NCBI GenBank assembly: GCA_963747735.1
Contig: CAVVGE010000015.1
Coordinates: forward strand, 1-64,000
DNA length: 64,000 nt
Direction of reading: 5' to 3'
Source: AP-15 sp963747735
Lineage (GTDB): Bacteria; Pseudomonadota; Alphaproteobacteria; ATCC43930; CGMCC-115725
The position numbers and the translations under genes are program-made. Below are positions 61,556 through 64,000 of the stretch, in pieces. Within the stretch, counting starts at the first letter, position 1; each line of letters begins with the position of its first letter. The notes under the pieces were generated by a model. It was not told where the DNA came from. It worked only from the letters and a program-made list of their open reading frames with translations, and made no database searches.

Positions 61556-62213
61556 ATGAAGGCCAGTTTGTTGTCTGCTGCGGTCGCGGCCATCGTCGCG
61601 GCGGCGCCTGTTGCGGCGCAGGCGACAGCGCTCACCCTGACCTTCGAGGGGCCTCCCGACGGTGTGCCGATCGGGTCGTTTTACAGTGCCGACGGCATCA
61701 CCTTTTCTGCCAATGCGTTTGCGTCGATCGAAAGCAACTCCGGCGGCACCGGCAATTTTCAGGGCGAGCCGTCGCCGGACGACCGCGGTGCTCTTTGCCG
61801 GCGGCGGGCCCGATTTGATGGATGTCGCCGGCGGATTTACCACCGCCTTCTCGTTGTTCTATACGGGCATCGTCAAGGCGGGGACGGTCGATATCTGGAG
61901 CGGGCTCGATGCCACCGGCACGCTCCTCGCGACGCTGGCGCTGCCGGCAACGCCGAGCGATATCGGAACGGGTGCGTGCACGGTTGCCGATTTCTGCCCG
62001 TTTGTGCCACTCGGCACGGTGTTCCCCGGCACCGCGCATTCGGTCGATTTCGGCGGCGCGGCCGATCAATTCTTTTTCGACAACATCATCCTCGGCGCGA
62101 ATACGCTGGTCCGGGCGCCGGAGCCTGCTACCCTCGCGCTCTTCGGAGCCTGGCTCGCCGGGGCCGCCTGGGCGCGCCGGCGCAAGCGGGTCGCGACCGG
62201 CGCATCGCGATAG
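61556..62213 (+). pseudogene. PEP-CTERM exported protein, one apparent frameshift
   Basis: The N-terminus MKASLLSAAVAAIVAAAPVA is a signal peptide; LTLTFEGPPDGVPIGSFYSA follows. After one extra g at 61777-61778 the reading continues as TTAVLFAGGGPDLMDVAGGF to the sorting signal PEPATLALFGAWLAGAAWARRRK. The domain is a predicted secreted beta-sandwich. Exosortase would process the C-terminus; none is in this window. Only the one base breaks the gene. Confidence 0.8.
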
Positions 62214-62217
62214 GGTC

Positions 62218-63156
62218 ATGCCGGCACCGTCCCGCACCCTGCGCATCGGCAGCCGCGGCAGCCCGATGGCGCTGTGCCAGACAGCGCGCGTGCGCGAGCT
62301 GATCGCCGCGGCGCATCCGGAATTCGGGGCAGAGGGGGCGACCGGGATCGTGACGATCCGCACCACCGGCGACCGGGTGCAGGACCGCCCGCTCGCCGAG
62401 ATCGGCGGCAAGGGCCTCTTTGCCAAAGAAATCGACGCCGCATTGCTCGCCGGCCGGATCGATCTTGCGGTGCATTCGCTAAAGGACCTCGAAACCGAGC
62501 TTGCCGACGGGATCGAGATCGGCGCTGTGCTGACGCGCGACGACTGGCACGACGCGCTGTTGTCGCGCAGCGGGGGGCACCTCGACGCATTGCCGCGGGG
62601 TGCGGTTGTCGGCACCGCCTCGTTGCGCCGCCAGGCCCAGCTCTTGGGCCGCCGTCCCGACCTCAGGATCGTGCCGTTTCGCGGCAATGCCGACACCCGG
62701 CTGAAGAAGCTCGACGCCGGCGAGGTCGATGCCACTCTGCTGGCGCTCTGCGGCCTCGAACGCCTTGGCCTCGCGCACCGGGCGAGCGAGATCCTGGCGC
62801 GCGAGATCATGCTGCCGGCGGTCGGGCAAGGCATGCTCGCGGTCGCCTGCCGGGCCGGCGACGACAAGGTGCGCCGGCTTCTGGCACCGCTCGACGACAA
62901 GGCGAGCGCCGCCTGCGCCGCGGCCGAGCGCGCCATGCTCGCTGCTCTCGACGGCTCGTGCCGCACCCCGATCGCCGCCCTCGCCGAAATCACCGGCACC
63001 CAGCTCACGATCGAAGGCTTGCTCCTGACCCCCGACGGCAGCGCCGCGATCCGCGCCACCCGCACCGGCGCGCCCGCCGACGCCGCCCTTATCGGCCGCG
63101 ACCTCGGCGCCGAGCTCCGCCGCCGCGCCGGCCCCGAATTCAGCCTCGGCGGGTAG
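62218..63156 (+). CDS. hemC: Hydroxymethylbilane synthase (porphobilinogen deaminase)
   Basis: The 312-residue enzyme has LRIGSRGSPMALCQTARV, DLAVHSLKDLETEL, GTASLRRQAQLL, FRGNADTRLKKLDAGEVDATLLA and the cofactor-binding Cys in LDGSCRTPIAAL. It polymerises porphobilinogen to hydroxymethylbilane in heme synthesis. It begins 4 bases after the PEP-CTERM gene; hemD does not follow. Confidence 0.95.
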   Translation: MPAPSRTLRIGSRGSPMALCQTARVRELIAAAHPEFGAEGATGIVTIRTTGDRVQDRPLAEIGGKGLFAKEIDAALLAGRIDLAVHSLKDLETELADGIEIGAVLTRDDWHDALLSRSGGHLDALPRGAVVGTASLRRQAQLLGRRPDLRIVPFRGNADTRLKKLDAGEVDATLLALCGLERLGLAHRASEILAREIMLPAVGQGMLAVACRAGDDKVRRLLAPLDDKASAACAAAERAMLAALDGSCRTPIAALAEITGTQLTIEGLLLTPDGSAAIRATRTGAPADAALIGRDLGAELRRRAGPEFSLGG

Positions 63157-63276
63157 CCGCGCCGCGGCCCCGCGCCTGCTTGTTAATGCAGTAAAACAAC
63201 AGCAGGGCATCCCTCGCAAGCCCAGAACAGCTCGTTCTCGACGCCGGCATAGCCCGAGGCCATCGGTGCGATAGTG

Positions 63277-63558
63277 CTAATCGAAGAGATCACTGTGGGA
63301 ACCGAGCCTGACGAGGCGCAGGGCCTCGGGCGAGGGCTTGGCGTATATTAGCAGAAGGTCGGGCCAGAGATGGCAATCCCGATAGCCTGACCAATTTCCG
63401 GACAAGGCATGGTCGCGGTTGCGGGGTGGTAACGGGCGGTCGTTGGCCAGGAGCTCCAGCACAGCCGCAAGCCGCCCGTCGAGGTCACGATAGCGGGCGG
63501 TTGCCTTGGCCCAGCGGTAGTCGCGTTTGAAAGCGGCTGCACGCTCAATTCTCAGCGT
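63277..63558 (-). CDS. YafQ/RelE-type toxin, start codon unclear
   Basis: The open frame reads RAAAFKRDYRWAKATARYRD, VLELLANDRPLPPRNRDHAL, SGNWSGYRDCHLWPDLLLIY, EALRLVRLGSHSDLF, the full YafQ-like mRNA interferase pattern. The frame opens after a TGA at 63561, and the only codons before the conserved start are ACG, CTG (63555), AGA and ATT. The first ordinary start is a GTG at 63462, too late. It overlaps the antitoxin stop. Either a CTG start is used or the toxin is silent. Confidence 0.7.
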   Translation of the reverse strand, partial: TLRIERAAAFKRDYRWAKATARYRDLDGRLAAVLELLANDRPLPPRNRDHALSGNWSGYRDCHLWPDLLLIYAKPSPEALRLVRLGSHSDLFD

Positions 63559-63808
63559 TCAGGTCGGCCATCAGCGCGGCCGCGCTGTCGAACGATTTGC
63601 CCGCCCCCTGCTCGAGCTCTGCCATTGCCGCGCGGGTTTCCGCGTTCGGTATCTTGATCTCGAAAGGGAGCGCCTTCTCGGCAGCCACCCGGACCAGCAA
63701 CAACCGGATCGCGTCGGAAACCGACAGGCCCATATCGGCCAGCACCTTGGCAGCCTTTTCCTTCACCTCCCCGTCGACACGGGCGCGCACAACGCTATCC
63801 GACGCCAT
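63545..63808 (-). CDS. RelB/DinJ-type antitoxin
   Basis: The 87-residue protein has the ribbon-helix-helix pattern of DinJ: VRARVDGEVKEKAAKVLADMGLSVSDAIRLLLVRVA, then EKALPFEIKIPNAETRAAM. It lies upstream of and overlaps the YafQ-like frame. The start at 63808 is preferred over 63826. Confidence 0.85.
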   Translation of the reverse strand: MASDSVVRARVDGEVKEKAAKVLADMGLSVSDAIRLLLVRVAAEKALPFEIKIPNAETRAAMAELEQGAGKSFDSAAALMADLNAEN

Positions 63809-63867
63809 GGAGCCCACTCCCGACATTGACGGCTACGATGTAGGTACGACCGCGGAGCTTGGTCCAC

Positions 63868-63971
63868 AAGCCGACCAAATTCGAGCTCGTCATCGATCTT
63901 GGCACCGCTAACGCGCTCGGGTTGACGACCCGCTCTCACTCTTGGCGCGAGCCGATGAGACGATTGGATGA
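63868..63971 (+). pseudogene. C-terminal remnant of an ABC transporter substrate-binding protein
   Basis: The plus strand reads KPTKFELVIDLGTANALGLT and, after one missing base near 63924, SLLARADETIG and a stop. This is the conserved end of the DUF534/ABC sugar-binding-protein-like family (KPTKFELVINLKTAKALGL.., LLARADEVI). No upstream part of the gene is present in the window. The remaining bases to 64000 show nothing recognisable. Confidence 0.6.
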
Positions 63972-64000
63972 GGAAGAGCCGCCCCTACTCCATCGCCTTG

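Overview
This window is high-GC DNA with tightly packed, often overlapping genes on both strands. An NDUFS4-type complex I accessory gene between two tRNA genes, HAE1-type efflux genes, PEP-CTERM and Phd/RelB-type modules, and many broad-specificity catabolic enzymes point to an alphaproteobacterium, probably a soil or water Rhodospirillales/Rhizobiales-like organism with a large accessory genome. The species cannot be named from the sequence alone.

Layout. 1-4.7 kb: two related IS1595-type mobile elements in tandem. The second is complete (1226-4680) with 23-bp terminal inverted repeats and 8-bp target duplications, and abuts a tRNA-Arg gene. They carry DUF6471 genes, a pyrE-like gene and other AT-richer cargo. 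4.7-10.6 kb: tRNA-Arg(UCU), NDUFS4-like gene, tRNA-Pro(UGG), then a TetR regulator with an RND efflux adaptor and pump. 10.7-13.0 kb: a minus-strand operon for sugar-nucleotide/cell-wall recycling and tRNA t6A synthesis (tsaE, AmgK-like kinase, MurU-like nucleotidyltransferase). 13.2-25.8 kb: amide and acyl-amino-acid hydrolysis (D-aminoacylase, N-formylglutamate amidohydrolase, ArgE-like, aspartoacylase-like), an MFS transporter, a HAD hydrolase, a deoxyinosine glycosylase, a SWIM/SNF2 helicase and an enoyl-CoA hydratase. 25.8-27 kb: gene remnants and palindromic repeats. 27-38 kb: MmgE/PrpD, PPC-domain protein, SDR, a large FAD/Fe-S D-2-hydroxyacid dehydrogenase, a pyruvate-oxidase-like ThDP enzyme and a two-subunit Rieske dioxygenase. 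38-41.4 kb: a toxin/immunity and toxin-antitoxin islet bracketed by copies of the dioxygenase 3' end. 41.4-43.7 kb: a secreted repeat protein bracketed by 240-bp repeats. 43.7-47.2 kb: argC, a biotin-dependent acyl-CoA carboxylase subunit and acylphosphatase. 47.3-53.7 kb: extradiol-type dioxygenase, orphan molybdopterin oxidase, a decayed luciferase-like gene and a frameshifted FAD oxidase. 54-63.2 kb: methyltransferase, Tyr-rich exported protein, LysR plus orphan SdhA-like flavoprotein, transglycosylase, an AroQ-like/Gfo-Idh/2-hydroxyacid dehydrogenase operon, PEP-CTERM protein, hemC. 63.3-64 kb: a YafQ/DinJ-type module and an ABC binding-protein remnant.

The most striking signal is upstream of argC. 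A promoter whose expected start coincides with an AUG is followed by a 32-residue leader ORF with four consecutive Arg codons, a segment able to form an anti-terminator, and a GC hairpin with a U-run just before argC. It has every part of a ribosome-mediated arginine attenuator.

Many genes are otherwise intact apart from a single extra base, usually doubling a neighbour. The same type of extra base sits in the T-loop of tRNA-Arg(UCU). This pattern suggests sequencing or assembly insertions for several apparent pseudogenes (hutG-like, SNF2, FAD oxidase, PEP-CTERM). The transposase, the luciferase-like gene and the toxin locus look genuinely decayed.
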